A stretch of 64,000 nt of DNA from Bacillus sp. FJAT-26390 (GCF_001682865.1 NZ_MAQX01000022.1:665884-729883), one strand, 5' to 3'. Positions 36,075 to 45,853 are shown, counted from the first letter of the stretch. Made by a program: numbers and translations. The notes: generated by a model not told the origin, from the letters alone.

Positions 36075-37576
36075 TGAATCTATTTCTGGTGGAAGACGAG
36101 CGGTGGGCTCTGGAGGAGCTAAAGGCGCTCTTTAAGAGATATGAACCGCAGCACCTGGTGCATGCGTTCGAGAACGGGGAAGATGCGCTCGCGGCCGCGA
36201 AATCCGTCGTCCCGCATCTCGTGCTAACCGACATCACCATGCCGGGCATGGACGGTTTGGAGCTGCTAAATAAGATAGGCCGCAGCCATCCGGAAGCCAA
36301 GGGCATCATTCTCAGTGTCCATGATGATTTTGCTTATGCGCAGCGTGGGATGCAAACTGGCGTGACGGACTACTTGCTGAAGCCTGTCAGGAAAGAAACG
36401 CTGTACCGGGCGGTGGACCGCATGCTTGCCCGCATTGAAGAGGAGTCGCGCAGCCGGAGCGACCGTGCAGAGTGGTCTCTTCTGCAGCGGCTGCTGTCCG
36501 CGGACGCACTGGAGCGGGGAGAGAGAGCGGCAGCCGAGCCGCAGCGGATGTTCATGGCGCTGCTGCTTCTAGGGAACTTTGCATCGCCGCTCACCTGGAA
36601 GGATGCCGGGCTTGATGCATCGGATATCCTCGCGCATTTCGGGAGCGGCTTGAACGGCGAATCGGAATGTCACTGCGTCACGATCGACTGTCGCCGCAGA
36701 GTGCTGCTGCTGCCGGCTGACAATGAGGCAAGTGCGCTGTCGATAAAGACAAAGCTTCAAATTCTCTTCAATCATATGGAAACCCGCGGCATTCTACTCC
36801 ATGTGAGCTTCGGAATGAAGAAAGAGAGCGAGAGTCTGAACCGCAGCTTCGTCCGCCTTGGCAAGCAGCTCGAAGAGCATTTGCGGATCGGCGTACCGAC
36901 CTGGGCAGCGCCGGATATGAAGCCGACCGTGCCTGATATCGGCGAAATCTGGGTGAAGGTGCGCGCGCTGCAAGCGCAGATCAAAGCGGGCGATATGGCC
37001 AGAGGACGAGACACGGTATCCCGCATCGTTACATGGCTGCAACGCAAAGAGGTTACCCAAAAGCAGCTGACGCAGTTCGCAATCGATCTCTTCTACTCGT
37101 TGAAGTTCAATCTGCAATCCGAATCCAAATCCCGGCTGCATGAGGATATGAGCCTGCTGAACGAAGTGATCAACTACGAGCCGATCACGGCATGGCTAAC
37201 GGCAGCGGTATTCGGGATGGCGGGGGAGCGCGAATCAAAAGAGCATAAGCCGAAAGAGCTCGTACCGGTGGTAATAAATTGGATCCACGCCAATTATCAA
37301 GGCGACTTTTCCCTTCAGCAGTTTGCTTCTGAGCATCATGTCAGTCTTGGACATCTATCCAGATTGTTCAAAAGTCAGACCGGCTACACCTTCTCCGATT
37401 ATGTGATTGGCTACCGGATCAGCAAAGCGAAAGAACTGCTCGCCGATGGCACGTCGCGTCCGTCGGAGGTCGGCGAGCTCGTCGGTTACGAGGATGCCAA
37501 ACATTTCTCTCACTTGTTTAAGCGAATAACGGGCGAAACGCCAACTGCCTACGCAAAACGCAAAATGAGCGAATAA
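36071..37576 (+). CDS. YesN-type AraC-family response regulator
   Basis: A 501-residue response regulator. The receiver domain has Asp54 in LVLTDITMPGMDG and Lys in DYLLKPVRKE, followed by a long middle region of about 280 residues. The C-terminal AraC domain has LQQFASEHHVSLGHLSRLFK and PSEVGELVGYEDAKHFSHLF. It is coupled to the kinase by an ATGA overlap, and GGAGAGGG precedes the start. It likely activates the importer and island genes from 37899 onward in response to the kinase signal. Confidence 0.92.
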   Translation: MMNLFLVEDERWALEELKALFKRYEPQHLVHAFENGEDALAAAKSVVPHLVLTDITMPGMDGLELLNKIGRSHPEAKGIILSVHDDFAYAQRGMQTGVTDYLLKPVRKETLYRAVDRMLARIEEESRSRSDRAEWSLLQRLLSADALERGERAAAEPQRMFMALLLLGNFASPLTWKDAGLDASDILAHFGSGLNGESECHCVTIDCRRRVLLLPADNEASALSIKTKLQILFNHMETRGILLHVSFGMKKESESLNRSFVRLGKQLEEHLRIGVPTWAAPDMKPTVPDIGEIWVKVRALQAQIKAGDMARGRDTVSRIVTWLQRKEVTQKQLTQFAIDLFYSLKFNLQSESKSRLHEDMSLLNEVINYEPITAWLTAAVFGMAGERESKEHKPKELVPVVINWIHANYQGDFSLQQFASEHHVSLGHLSRLFKSQTGYTFSDYVIGYRISKAKELLADGTSRPSEVGELVGYEDAKHFSHLFKRITGETPTAYAKRKMSE

Positions 37577-37898
37577 GACGAATGCAAGTACACGGTTAAA
37601 TGGTTAGAGGGTATACGCCTTCGAAAATCGAATGGTTTCCCCACCCGTGCCTTCACTTTATCCCGAAATGGAAAAATCACCCCCTTAAAATAGCAAAAGC
37701 GCAGGTATGCATCAAAAGCGGAAACTCGTAGACTGAAACTACGAGGGGACCCGGGCCCTTGAAACGGAAGATCGCACTTGTTGGAAGCGTATTCATTCAA
37801 TGGATTGAAAATTACGAAATCAGAGCTGCGAAGAGGGCAACGATGGACGGCTGCCGAAGGGAGCATGATCCATGCCCACAAAGGGAGGCTGCGAAACG
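37577..37898. promoter_or_regulatory. Leader region of the third importer with a hairpin
   Basis: About 320 bases between the regulator and the binding-protein gene. CTCGTAG and CTACGAG (37725-37745) form a seven-pair hairpin followed by a GC-rich stretch, without a T run. The promoter of the island operon and the target of the response regulator are expected here; I cannot point to exact promoter boxes. Confidence 0.4.
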
Positions 37899-39266
37899 AT
37901 GAAACGAACGACTGGCAGAACACTCGCATTCGTGACAAGCATGATTATGACCGTGGTGCTGCTCGCCGGCTGCGGCGGCAATAATGCGCCTGCGACGAAC
38001 AAAAACAACGGCGGCGCTAGCGGTGAAACAAACGCGAAAACCGACGCCACAAATGCACCAGCAGAGAAAACGACGTTGACGCTGATGGTCGGCAATTCAG
38101 GCACAACGCTCGAAGCGCTTAAAGCCGTTGCCGCGGAAGCAGAGAAAAAGCTGAATATCACCATTGAGTACGACATTAAGCCGGATGGCACGGAGGGCGA
38201 CAACCTCGTCAAGACGCGGCTAGCAACGGGTGATATGTCCGATCTGCTCGTTTATAACACAGGCTCGCTGCTGAAAGCAGTCAATCCGGTGGAAAATTTC
38301 CTCGACGTGACGAATGAGACGTTCATGGCGGACGTGCTTGATTCCTTCAAAACCGTCGTTACAGTCGATGGCAAGGTGTTTGGCGCGCCTGTCGGTTCGA
38401 GCTCCGCTGGTGCGATTTTGTACAACAAGAAGGTGTACGGCGAGCTTGGGTTGACCATTCCGCAAACGTGGGACGAATTCATGGCCAACAATGAGAAGAT
38501 CAAAGCCGCGGGCAAGACAGCGGTTATCGCGTCCTACAAAGATACCTGGACTTCCCAGCTGTTTGTCCTCGGCGATTACTACAACGTACAGGCGCAGGTT
38601 CCGAATTTTGCGGACGATTACACGAACAACAAAGCGAAGTACGCGACGACACCGCAGGCGCTGCGCAGCTTCGAGAAGACGGAGGAACCGTTCAAAGCCG
38701 GCTACATGAATAAAGACTTCTTGGCCACGACGTATGATGTTGCTTTAAAAATGCTTGCCGAGGGCACAGGGGTGCACTATCCGATGCTGACAAGCGCTCT
38801 TGATTCCATCTTGCAAAATAGCCCGGACAAGATCAACGACATCGGCGTTTTCCCGATTCCGAGCGACAGCGCAGACGTCAACGGGCTGACGGTATGGATG
38901 CCGAGCGGCCTGTATATCAACAAGAACAGCAAGAAAGTTGAAGCCGCCAAAAAGTTCACGGAATACTTCGTATCTAAGGAAGGCCAAGCGATATTTGCCT
39001 CCAAAGTCAAGGCGGCCGGTCCCAATGTCATCAAAGGAATCGAGCTCCCTGACGATGCATATGAAGGTGTCAAAGAAATGCAGAAATACTTTGACGAAGG
39101 CAAGACGGCACCAGCACTTGAGTTCGTATCGCCGGTCAAAGGCCCGAACCTCGAGAATCTCACCGTCGCTGTCGGCAGCGGCATCACTTCCGCTCAGAAG
39201 GGCGCCGAGGACTACGACAAAGACATTTTGAAACAGGCGCAGCAGTTGAATCTGCCGGGCTGGTAG
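37899..39266 (+). CDS. Extracellular sugar-binding lipoprotein (family 1)
   Basis: A 455-residue solute-binding protein. The signal peptide ends in the lipobox LLAGC with Cys25, then a Asn/Gly/Thr-rich linker and two alpha/beta lobes (VFGAPVGSSSAGAILYNKKV is typical of family 1). The open frame starts earlier at 37872, but GGGAGG sits correctly before ATG 37899 and gives the normal charged signal-peptide start. It is a different subfamily from the two LplA-like proteins (shorter, UgpB/MalE size). It leads the third importer. Confidence 0.92.
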   Translation: MKRTTGRTLAFVTSMIMTVVLLAGCGGNNAPATNKNNGGASGETNAKTDATNAPAEKTTLTLMVGNSGTTLEALKAVAAEAEKKLNITIEYDIKPDGTEGDNLVKTRLATGDMSDLLVYNTGSLLKAVNPVENFLDVTNETFMADVLDSFKTVVTVDGKVFGAPVGSSSAGAILYNKKVYGELGLTIPQTWDEFMANNEKIKAAGKTAVIASYKDTWTSQLFVLGDYYNVQAQVPNFADDYTNNKAKYATTPQALRSFEKTEEPFKAGYMNKDFLATTYDVALKMLAEGTGVHYPMLTSALDSILQNSPDKINDIGVFPIPSDSADVNGLTVWMPSGLYINKNSKKVEAAKKFTEYFVSKEGQAIFASKVKAAGPNVIKGIELPDDAYEGVKEMQKYFDEGKTAPALEFVSPVKGPNLENLTVAVGSGITSAQKGAEDYDKDILKQAQQLNLPGW

Positions 39267-39303
39267 ACCGCCCGCCGCAAGCAGAAATTCAAGGTGGAGA
39301 CGT

Positions 39304-39336
39304 GGCTCCGCGCATGACGGTGCGGGGTCCGTTTTC
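39304..39336 (+). terminator. Attenuating hairpin after binding-protein gene
   Basis: GGCTCCGCGC pairs imperfectly with GTGCGGGGTCC and is followed by GTTTTCT. It lies between the binding protein and first permease gene, where partial termination would favour more binding protein. Confidence 0.5.
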
Positions 39337-39357
39337 TCCGGAAAGAAGGAGAGAGCC

Positions 39358-40224
39358 ATGACCAAGCTGACGATTCGGACCTACTCGTATATGTTTCTTG
39401 TGCCCGCATTTCTGATCTACTTCGTCTTTTATTTGCTGCCAACCGTGTTATCGCTGTTCTTTAGTATGACTCGGTGGACCCTTACCGATTGGGATTTCAT
39501 CGGCTTTGACAACTATGTCACTTTTTTCTCGGAGACGGCGCTTAGCATTGGCTTCCGAAACACGTTAATTTACGCGGTTGTAACCTGTGGGCTCAAGGTT
39601 ATTCTTGGCCTGTTGCTCGGCGCTTTCCTCACCTCTACCGCACTGTTCAAAAACTATTTGCGCTCCGTTATTTTCTTCCCGACACTGCTCAGTACGATTG
39701 CGGTCGGGATCGCGTTCTCCATTATGATGCATCCTTCGTCAGGACTGATCAATACAAGTCTGGCCGCGCTTGGCATTAACGGACCAGATTGGCTCGGCAA
39801 TACAAAGATCGCACTGCTGTCAGTTGCCCTAGTAGACGTATGGAAAGGCATCGGCGTCGCTACCGTCATTTATATCGCCGGCATTTCGGGCATTCCGGGC
39901 GAGTATTACGAAGCGCTCAAAATCGACGGCGGGAGCAGCATGAACGCTTTCCGGTACATCACGGTTCCATTAAGCAGACCGGCGATGAATTCGGTCATCA
40001 TACTGGCATTTATCGGAGGGCTTCGTTCCTTCGACCTGATCTGGGCCATGACTAAGGGGGGACCGGGTTTCACGACCGACCTGATCGCCTCGATCATATA
40101 CAAGCAGTATCAGGCGGGCTTCTACGGTCTGGCGACTGCGGGCAACGTCATCCTGTTCATCGGCGTGTCACTGCTGGCGTTTCCCTTGTATAAGTACCTA
40201 ACGAAAAGCGAGGTGCACTTATGA
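39358..40224 (+). CDS. Sugar ABC transporter permease, UgpA/MalF type
   Basis: A 288-residue permease of the third importer. About six membrane helices begin with YMFLVPAFLIYFVFYLLPTV, and the EAA loop EALKIDGGSSMNAFRYITVP lies in the second half. AGAAGGAGAG precedes the ATG. The next permease gene overlaps its stop by four bases. The short UgpA-like form matches the shorter binding protein and separates this importer from the two LplB-type systems. Confidence 0.92.
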   Translation: MTKLTIRTYSYMFLVPAFLIYFVFYLLPTVLSLFFSMTRWTLTDWDFIGFDNYVTFFSETALSIGFRNTLIYAVVTCGLKVILGLLLGAFLTSTALFKNYLRSVIFFPTLLSTIAVGIAFSIMMHPSSGLINTSLAALGINGPDWLGNTKIALLSVALVDVWKGIGVATVIYIAGISGIPGEYYEALKIDGGSSMNAFRYITVPLSRPAMNSVIILAFIGGLRSFDLIWAMTKGGPGFTTDLIASIIYKQYQAGFYGLATAGNVILFIGVSLLAFPLYKYLTKSEVHL

Positions 40225-41126
40225 GCAGGGAAATGAGCAGGATTATGGATAAAGGCGTCGGCAAAGCGCTGAGCCGCAGCGAAAGCTCGGGGGTTAGCAC
40301 CAAAGCGAAGAGGGTCATCGCAGCGGTGTTCGCGCTGGTGCTCAGCACCGCCATTTTTTGGATTCCGTTCTATTTCGTCATCATCAACTCCTTTAAGAAT
40401 CAGGCCGAATCCGCGCTCATGAATATGGCTTGGCCGAAATCATTTCATATTTTGGAAAATTACAGGGATGTGTTAACTGCGTCCGATCATATGCTTGTCC
40501 GCGCCTTCTACAACAGCATGCTGCTGACGGTTCTGTCCGTTGGCGTACTGATTGTCGTCAGCGCAATGGCCGGCTTTGTATTGCATCGTCGCGAAGGGGG
40601 GCGGTTCTCTTCCTTCTTAAACTTTCTTGTTTTGGCCGGTTTGATGATTCCGCCCGCTATCGTGCCTACGATCTGGGTGCTCGACTCGATTGGCTTGTTC
40701 AAGACGCTAGCCGGCATTACCTTCGTGGAGGTTGCGCTTCATTTTCCGTTTGCGGCCATCTTGTACAAAGCGTTTGTGGCAACGCTGCCGCGCGAAATCG
40801 ATGAGAGCGCATTGATCGACGGTGCGGGCGGGGGGCGGCTGTTCTTCAGTATCATATTTCCTCTGTTAAAGCCCGTTACTTCAACCATCATTGTGCTTGA
40901 ATCGATAAACGTATTCAACGACTTTGTTAATCCGCTTTACTTCTTCCCAGGCTCGTCCAACGCGACGGTGCAGCTGACGCTGTACAACTTCATGAGCCGA
41001 TTCACGACCTCGTGGAATCTGTTGTTCGCCGATATCGTTCTGATCTCTATTCCAATGCTCATTTTGTTCATTTTCTTCAACAAGCAAATTGTAGCCGGCA
41101 TGACGGCAGGCGCCGTTAAGGGATAA
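40221..41126 (+). CDS. Sugar ABC transporter permease, UgpE/MalG type
   Basis: A 301-residue partner permease. About six membrane helices are present with a hydrophilic N-terminus of about 30 residues, and an EAA loop DESALIDGAGGGRLFFSIIF. It ends VAGMTAGAVKG, as in this family. ATG 40221 lies inside the stop of the preceding gene (ATGA), so the pair is translationally coupled and forms the heterodimeric channel. Confidence 0.92.
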   Translation: MSREMSRIMDKGVGKALSRSESSGVSTKAKRVIAAVFALVLSTAIFWIPFYFVIINSFKNQAESALMNMAWPKSFHILENYRDVLTASDHMLVRAFYNSMLLTVLSVGVLIVVSAMAGFVLHRREGGRFSSFLNFLVLAGLMIPPAIVPTIWVLDSIGLFKTLAGITFVEVALHFPFAAILYKAFVATLPREIDESALIDGAGGGRLFFSIIFPLLKPVTSTIIVLESINVFNDFVNPLYFFPGSSNATVQLTLYNFMSRFTTSWNLLFADIVLISIPMLILFIFFNKQIVAGMTAGAVKG

Positions 41127-41141
41127 TCGAGCGAATACTTT

Positions 41142-41175
41142 GGCCGGCCAAAGGATGTCGCCTGCCGGTCGGTTT
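41142..41175 (+). other. Intercistronic GC-rich hairpin
   Basis: GGCCGGC pairs with GCCGGTC, followed by GGTTTAAC. A perfect 16-base palindrome CTTTGGCCGGCCAAAG (41138-41153) overlaps its left arm. It is either a weak terminator after the permeases or an mRNA structure. Confidence 0.4.
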
Positions 41176-41280
41176 AACGGTACCGAGCTGAGCCAATCCT
41201 TTTATGAAAACAGTCCCGATCGGAAAGGTTTTTGTCCCGAACCGCCATGATTCGGACAGTAAGAGGCAGTATGATGGAAA

Positions 41281-41296
41281 TATAAAGCGTTTACAA
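41281..41296. promoter_or_regulatory. cre-like site before dehydrogenase gene
   Basis: TATAAAGCGTTTACAA resembles a catabolite-responsive element. It lies about 80 bases before the dehydrogenase at 41377 and suggests a second, glucose-repressed promoter within the island. Confidence 0.45.
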
Positions 41297-41376
41297 CTAT
41301 GACGGCTGGACGATACGGCTATTGAACCTAACTAGGAGCATGATTATCCAATTCAGAGGACGAAAGGACGTTGAAC

Positions 41377-42483
41377 ATGGCGGTCAAAATCGGAATCGTA
41401 GGCATGAACGGTATAGGCAACAACCATGCGAACTGCTACAAGGAGGATGAATTGGCTGATGTCGTTGCGGTATGCGACGTCATCAAGGAACGCGCCGACG
41501 CGGCTGCGGAGAAGCACGGCGTAAAGGCGTACTATACGCTCAAGGACATGATCGAGAACGAGCCCGACCTGCAGGTCGTCGATGTGACGACAGGCGGCAT
41601 CGACAACGGCAGCTGGCATTTTGAACCGGCGATGGAAGCGATGTCTTACGGAAAGCACGTGCTGGTGGAGAAGCCGCTGTGCAACGATGTGCGCGAAGGC
41701 CGCCAGATGGTGGCTTATGCCGAGAAGCAGAATGTATATCTGGGCTGCAACCTGAACCATTACTTTACGCCGCCGGCTGAGAAGGCGAAGCAATATATGG
41801 ACAGCGGCGAGGTGGGCGAGCTGATTTACTGCATGGCCAAAATGGGCTTCAACGGCGGCGAGCGCAACTACTCCCTTGCCGGCTCGGACAAAATCAAAGG
41901 CCATCCCTACTTTCACATGCGGGCGTTTCTAACCCACCCATTCAGTGTCATGCGCCATTTCTGCGGCGATATCACGCATATCCAGACGTTCTCCGACCGT
42001 CCTGGCTTCCGGCGAAGCGCAGGCGACGTTATGGTGTCGATCAACAGCATCCATATGAAGTTCGCAAACGGCGGCGTCGGCTATCTCTTGAGTCAGCGCG
42101 GCGATGCGGTCTACGGCTTAGGTGGCTGGTGGAGCCTAGAGGTCGCGGGCTCGAAGGGGACATTCACAATTGAGAACTGCGTCGAGAAAGTGTCGTTCTG
42201 GAAAGCGGACAAAGGCATTCCGGCTATCAGCGTCCAGACTGAGCCTGAGGTGACGGATTTTGGCACGAATGATTTCAACCGGACGTTCAACAATCGGCTG
42301 CATGCCTTTCTGGAGGATGTTGACGGCAAGGTGTCTCCGGATGCGCTGCGCGCGAGCGGACGCGATGCGCTTGCCGTGCTGGAATATGTGCATGCGGTGC
42401 AGGAGTCGTATGAACGGGGCGGCGAGGTCGTTCGGCCGCAGCCGCTGCCGCCGCTGCACGGCGATCCGTTTTATTTGAAATAA
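41377..42483 (+). CDS. Gfo/Idh/MocA-family oxidoreductase
   Basis: A 368-residue NAD(P)-dependent dehydrogenase. The Rossmann part starts VKIGIVGMNGIGNNHANC, and the conserved VEKPLCNDV lies near residue 105. The C-terminal alpha/beta domain carries the substrate site (HMRAFLTHPFSVMRHFCGD, with the family His). It oxidises or reduces a sugar or cyclitol hydroxyl in the cytosol. AAAGGA eight bases before ATG 41377 sets the start over TTG 41371. A second dehydrogenase of the same family lies at 44817, so the pathway likely uses a coupled oxidation and reduction. Confidence 0.9.
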   Translation: MAVKIGIVGMNGIGNNHANCYKEDELADVVAVCDVIKERADAAAEKHGVKAYYTLKDMIENEPDLQVVDVTTGGIDNGSWHFEPAMEAMSYGKHVLVEKPLCNDVREGRQMVAYAEKQNVYLGCNLNHYFTPPAEKAKQYMDSGEVGELIYCMAKMGFNGGERNYSLAGSDKIKGHPYFHMRAFLTHPFSVMRHFCGDITHIQTFSDRPGFRRSAGDVMVSINSIHMKFANGGVGYLLSQRGDAVYGLGGWWSLEVAGSKGTFTIENCVEKVSFWKADKGIPAISVQTEPEVTDFGTNDFNRTFNNRLHAFLEDVDGKVSPDALRASGRDALAVLEYVHAVQESYERGGEVVRPQPLPPLHGDPFYLK

Positions 42484-42508
42484 TGGCTGTGAAATGACGT
42501 GATGCGCT

Positions 42509-42536
42509 ATCCCTGCTTCCGATTCTTAGCAGGGAT
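42509..42536 (+). other. Intercistronic hairpin
   Basis: ATCCCTGC and GCAGGGAT form an eight-pair stem with a twelve-base loop, without a T tract. It lies between the dehydrogenase and isomerase genes and may protect or process the message. Confidence 0.5.
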
Positions 42537-42587
42537 GCTAGGCACTTATACATGCTTTACTAATCAATCTTTCAGGAGGACTCTTAT

Positions 42588-43391
42588 ATGATTAAATTGG
42601 GTGTCAATTCCGTGCTGTTCAAAGAGTTCGATTTTGCCGTAGCGGCGAAGCATATTGCGGCTTGCGGCTACGACGGCGTAGAGATCGCCGCGATTCAGGG
42701 CATGTGCGAGCATCTGGATCTCAGCCGCTGGAAGCAGCAGAAGAGCGAGCTGCAAGCGATCGTGCAGGAGAACGGGCTGACGTTTCTCTCGACCGAGGTT
42801 GCGTCGCTCAAAGAGGAACGGCTGCTGCCGGCGTTTGAAGCTGCCGCTGAAATTGGGATTCCAATCGTCAACGTTGGTCCTGGCGGGAAGCTGGGTGTCG
42901 AAGAAGACCTGCAGTCATCGATTGAGATGCTTGCGCGGATGGCGGAGAGGGCCGCTTCGTACGGCATCGCGCTCTGCGTGAAGGCGCATGTCGGCAATGC
43001 CATCCACAATACGCCGACCACGCTGCGGGCGATGGACGCGATCGCATCTCCGGCGTTCGGCATCGACATGGACCCCAGCCATATCCACCGTGCCGGCGAA
43101 AACGCGGAGAAGGCGCTGCCCGCCGTACTTAGCCGCGTGAAGCATGTCCATATCCGAGACTGCAAGGGACGCGAGCAGGGACCAGGACCGATCGCCCTGC
43201 AGGCGTGCGGACGCGGAGACATCGATCTGTACGGCTACTGCAAAGCGATGGCGGACGGAGGTTACGAAGGACCGGTCGTCGTTGAAGTCATCGGCGCCGC
43301 ACCGGAGCATACGCTTGCGCAAGTATCCATCGTGGCCGCCGAATCGTACGGCTACCTAAATGCCGTCCTTAAGCAGCTGAACGCGCGATAA
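42588..43391 (+). CDS. Sugar phosphate isomerase/epimerase (xylose isomerase-like TIM barrel)
   Basis: A 267-residue TIM-barrel protein. Likely metal ligands lie in VASLKEE, FGIDMDPSHIH, VKHVHIRDCKG and VVVEVIGA. It is related to the epimerase at 21230 but not a close copy. It would isomerise a keto-sugar made by one of the flanking dehydrogenases. CAGGAGGA precedes the ATG. It lies between the dehydrogenase and a sulfatase-superfamily gene in an operon-like array. Confidence 0.88.
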   Translation: MIKLGVNSVLFKEFDFAVAAKHIAACGYDGVEIAAIQGMCEHLDLSRWKQQKSELQAIVQENGLTFLSTEVASLKEERLLPAFEAAAEIGIPIVNVGPGGKLGVEEDLQSSIEMLARMAERAASYGIALCVKAHVGNAIHNTPTTLRAMDAIASPAFGIDMDPSHIHRAGENAEKALPAVLSRVKHVHIRDCKGREQGPGPIALQACGRGDIDLYGYCKAMADGGYEGPVVVEVIGAAPEHTLAQVSIVAAESYGYLNAVLKQLNAR

Positions 43392-43425
43392 AAGCATTAT
43401 TTTCATCCAAAAGGAGGATTTCAAT

Positions 43426-44820
43426 ATGGCGAGTAAGAAACCGAATATTCTACTGTTTGGCATAGATAGCCTTCGTCGGGACCATATGAGCGCATACGGC
43501 TATTCAAGGCTGACTACCCCGCATCTTGATAAAATTGCAGCTCAGGGCGTTCTGTATGAGAAGCATTTCAGCCCGGGCATCCCGACAACGCCGGCTTACG
43601 CATCGATGCTGACAGGGATGGACGTGTTCGGCACCGACGTTGTGGCGCTGCGCCATGAAGGACCGCTTGGCGGTCACGTCAGGACACTGCCGGAGGTGCT
43701 CGCTGAGAACGGCTACAATACATCGTGCGTCGGCTTTACGGGCAATCCGTCATCGCGCGGTTTCCAAACGTATCTCGATTATGAATCTTGGGTCCCCGAC
43801 GAGTCGGGACGCACGCCTAAGGCGCAAAACCTGAACGATGTCGCTATTCCGGAGCTGGAACGGCTGGCCGCGGAGGATAAGCCGTTCCTGCTGTTCATGC
43901 GGCATATGGATCCGCATTCGCCGTATTTGCCACCTGTGCCGTTCGAGCGGATGTTCTACGGCAAAGACGAGAAGGACCCGGCCAACGATTCAATGGAGCC
44001 GGTTTACGGCTTCAAGCCTTTCGCCGACTTTCTGAAGTCATGGATTCCGGAAGGCGTTACCGATGAAGCATATGTCACTGCGCAGTATGATGGCGCGATC
44101 GCTTACATGGACGCTTGCATCCAAAGCATTTTCGAGAAGCTGGCGGCACTAGGCTTGGAGGAAGAGACGATTGTCGTTATCACGTCGGATCACGGCGAAA
44201 CGCTATACGAGCACGACTGTTATTTTGATCATCACGGCTTGTATGACTGTACGCTTGTCGTGCCGCTGGTCATCAAGTTCCCTGGACGCTTGCCTGCGGG
44301 AACGCGGACTCAGGATGTGTCGGTCATCTCGGATATTATGCCGACGCTGCTGGACTTGATTGGCATCGACAGCGGCATTTCCTTCGACGGCCGCAGCTTG
44401 ACAAATCAGGTTGCTGGCGAGGAAACGGACCGGATGAGCGAGCTGTACCTGACGGAATGCACGTGGATGCGCAAGCACGGCTGGCGGACAGCGGAATGGA
44501 AGCTGATCCGTTCTCTTGAGCCGGATTTCCACTTCAAGCCGGAGGTAGAGCTCTACAATCTGGTCCGTGATCCGGAGGAGAACAACAATGTGGCGGAGCA
44601 GGAGCCAGAGGTCGTCGCGCTGCTGACGGAGCGGATGGAGGCCCATATCGCGAGACGCGAAGAGCAGACGGGCCGCATGAATCCGATCTATACGAATCTG
44701 AACTGGCACGGCAAAGGCGTGACGTTCACCTCTTCCGAGCAGGCATACGAATCGCTGCATATCGGCAATATTATCGGCGCACGCTCCCTCCAAGCCAAGG
44801 AGGAGGCGGCATCCAAATGA
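43426..44820 (+). CDS. Sulfatase-superfamily hydrolase lacking the formylglycine cysteine
   Basis: A 464-residue alkaline-phosphatase-fold hydrolase (PF00884-like). Metal ligands are visible: Asp14 in LLFGIDSLR, and Asp255-His256 in ITSDHGE, followed by HHGLYD. The sulfatase signature C-x-P-x-R is replaced by T54-T-P-A-Y58, so neither the Cys/Ser that becomes formylglycine nor the activating Arg is present; Thr54 could act as the nucleophile as in phosphodiesterase and phosphotransferase relatives. No signal peptide: cytosolic. AAAAGGAGG precedes the ATG, and the next gene overlaps by ATGA. It may cleave a phosphodiester, phosphonate ester or sulfate ester of the imported sugar. Confidence 0.85.
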   Translation: MASKKPNILLFGIDSLRRDHMSAYGYSRLTTPHLDKIAAQGVLYEKHFSPGIPTTPAYASMLTGMDVFGTDVVALRHEGPLGGHVRTLPEVLAENGYNTSCVGFTGNPSSRGFQTYLDYESWVPDESGRTPKAQNLNDVAIPELERLAAEDKPFLLFMRHMDPHSPYLPPVPFERMFYGKDEKDPANDSMEPVYGFKPFADFLKSWIPEGVTDEAYVTAQYDGAIAYMDACIQSIFEKLAALGLEEETIVVITSDHGETLYEHDCYFDHHGLYDCTLVVPLVIKFPGRLPAGTRTQDVSVISDIMPTLLDLIGIDSGISFDGRSLTNQVAGEETDRMSELYLTECTWMRKHGWRTAEWKLIRSLEPDFHFKPEVELYNLVRDPEENNNVAEQEPEVVALLTERMEAHIARREEQTGRMNPIYTNLNWHGKGVTFTSSEQAYESLHIGNIIGARSLQAKEEAASK

Positions 44821-45821
44821 TTCGGGTTGCGGTCGTCGGCGTCAATCATATCGGAAAAATCCACTGCCGCGCCTACAGGCAGCATCCGGACACGGAGCTT
44901 GCCGCTGTCTGCGATCTAATGCCGGAGCGCGCGGCGGCGGCGGGACTTGAACATGGCGTTCCCGCTTATACCGACCTAAGAGAGCTGCTAGCTAAAGAAC
45001 AGATCGACGTAGTGGCGGTTGCAACGGCTGGGGTGGAGAAGGGCAGCCATCATTTCGAGCCGGCGATGATTGCAATCGATGCAGGCAAGGACGTCCTTGT
45101 GGAGAAGCCGATCTCCAACCGGATCGAGGAAGCAAGGACGCTTGTCGCTGCCGCCAGGGATAGGGGCGTCCGGCTAGCCTGTAATTTAAATCACCGCTTT
45201 ACGCCTGCTGCGTACAAAGCGAAAGAATTGATGGAGTCTGGGAAGCTAGGCTCCCTGCTTTTTCTCAATATGCGGCTAACCATTCAAAATCAGCAGGAGG
45301 ATACGGAGTGGCTGCACATGCGTGCTCTGCATCCCCACTCCATCGATGTCATGCGTTATTTTGGCGGTGACGTAAAGCGGGTGCAGGCGTTCATGACCAA
45401 GGCTCCGGGGCGCCTAAGCTGGTCGACCGCATCGGTCAATCTGGAGTTTGTCTCCGGCGCGGTTGGCCACTTGACCGGCAGCTACGACATGTCGATGCGC
45501 CATCCGATCGAATATTGCGAAGTGGCAGGCAACGAAGGCCGATTCGTAATCGACAACGTTTACGAGAGCTTGACGTATTATCCGCATCAATCCGACGAGC
45601 TGACCGTCGTCCGCAATTCGCTGTTTGGCGGGATGCAGGGCTTCAATGATACGTTTACGCATCGGATCAATCGATTCATCGGGCAGATCAAGGCCGGCGA
45701 TGCGCCGGAAGTGATTGAGGCATCCGGCGCGGATGCGCTTGCCGCACAGGAAGTGATTGAAGCCGCCATTCGTTCGCATCAGTCCGGCGGCATGCCCATT
45801 GACGTGCCCGCGAACGAATAA
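44817..45821 (+). CDS. Gfo/Idh/MocA-family oxidoreductase
   Basis: A 334-residue NAD(P)-dependent dehydrogenase: IRVAVVGVNHIGKIHCRAY at the start, VLVEKPISN near residue 98, and HMRALHPHSIDVMRYFGGD in the substrate domain. It resembles the protein at 41377 in length and motifs and probably arose from the same family expansion. Its ATG overlaps the stop of the sulfatase-like gene (ATGA), and GGAGGAGG lies just upstream, so expression is coupled. It probably acts on the sugar released by that hydrolase. Confidence 0.9.
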   Translation: MIRVAVVGVNHIGKIHCRAYRQHPDTELAAVCDLMPERAAAAGLEHGVPAYTDLRELLAKEQIDVVAVATAGVEKGSHHFEPAMIAIDAGKDVLVEKPISNRIEEARTLVAAARDRGVRLACNLNHRFTPAAYKAKELMESGKLGSLLFLNMRLTIQNQQEDTEWLHMRALHPHSIDVMRYFGGDVKRVQAFMTKAPGRLSWSTASVNLEFVSGAVGHLTGSYDMSMRHPIEYCEVAGNEGRFVIDNVYESLTYYPHQSDELTVVRNSLFGGMQGFNDTFTHRINRFIGQIKAGDAPEVIEASGADALAAQEVIEAAIRSHQSGGMPIDVPANE

Positions 45822-45853
45822 TCGAAAGGAATTGGCGAGAGGAGACGATCTGC

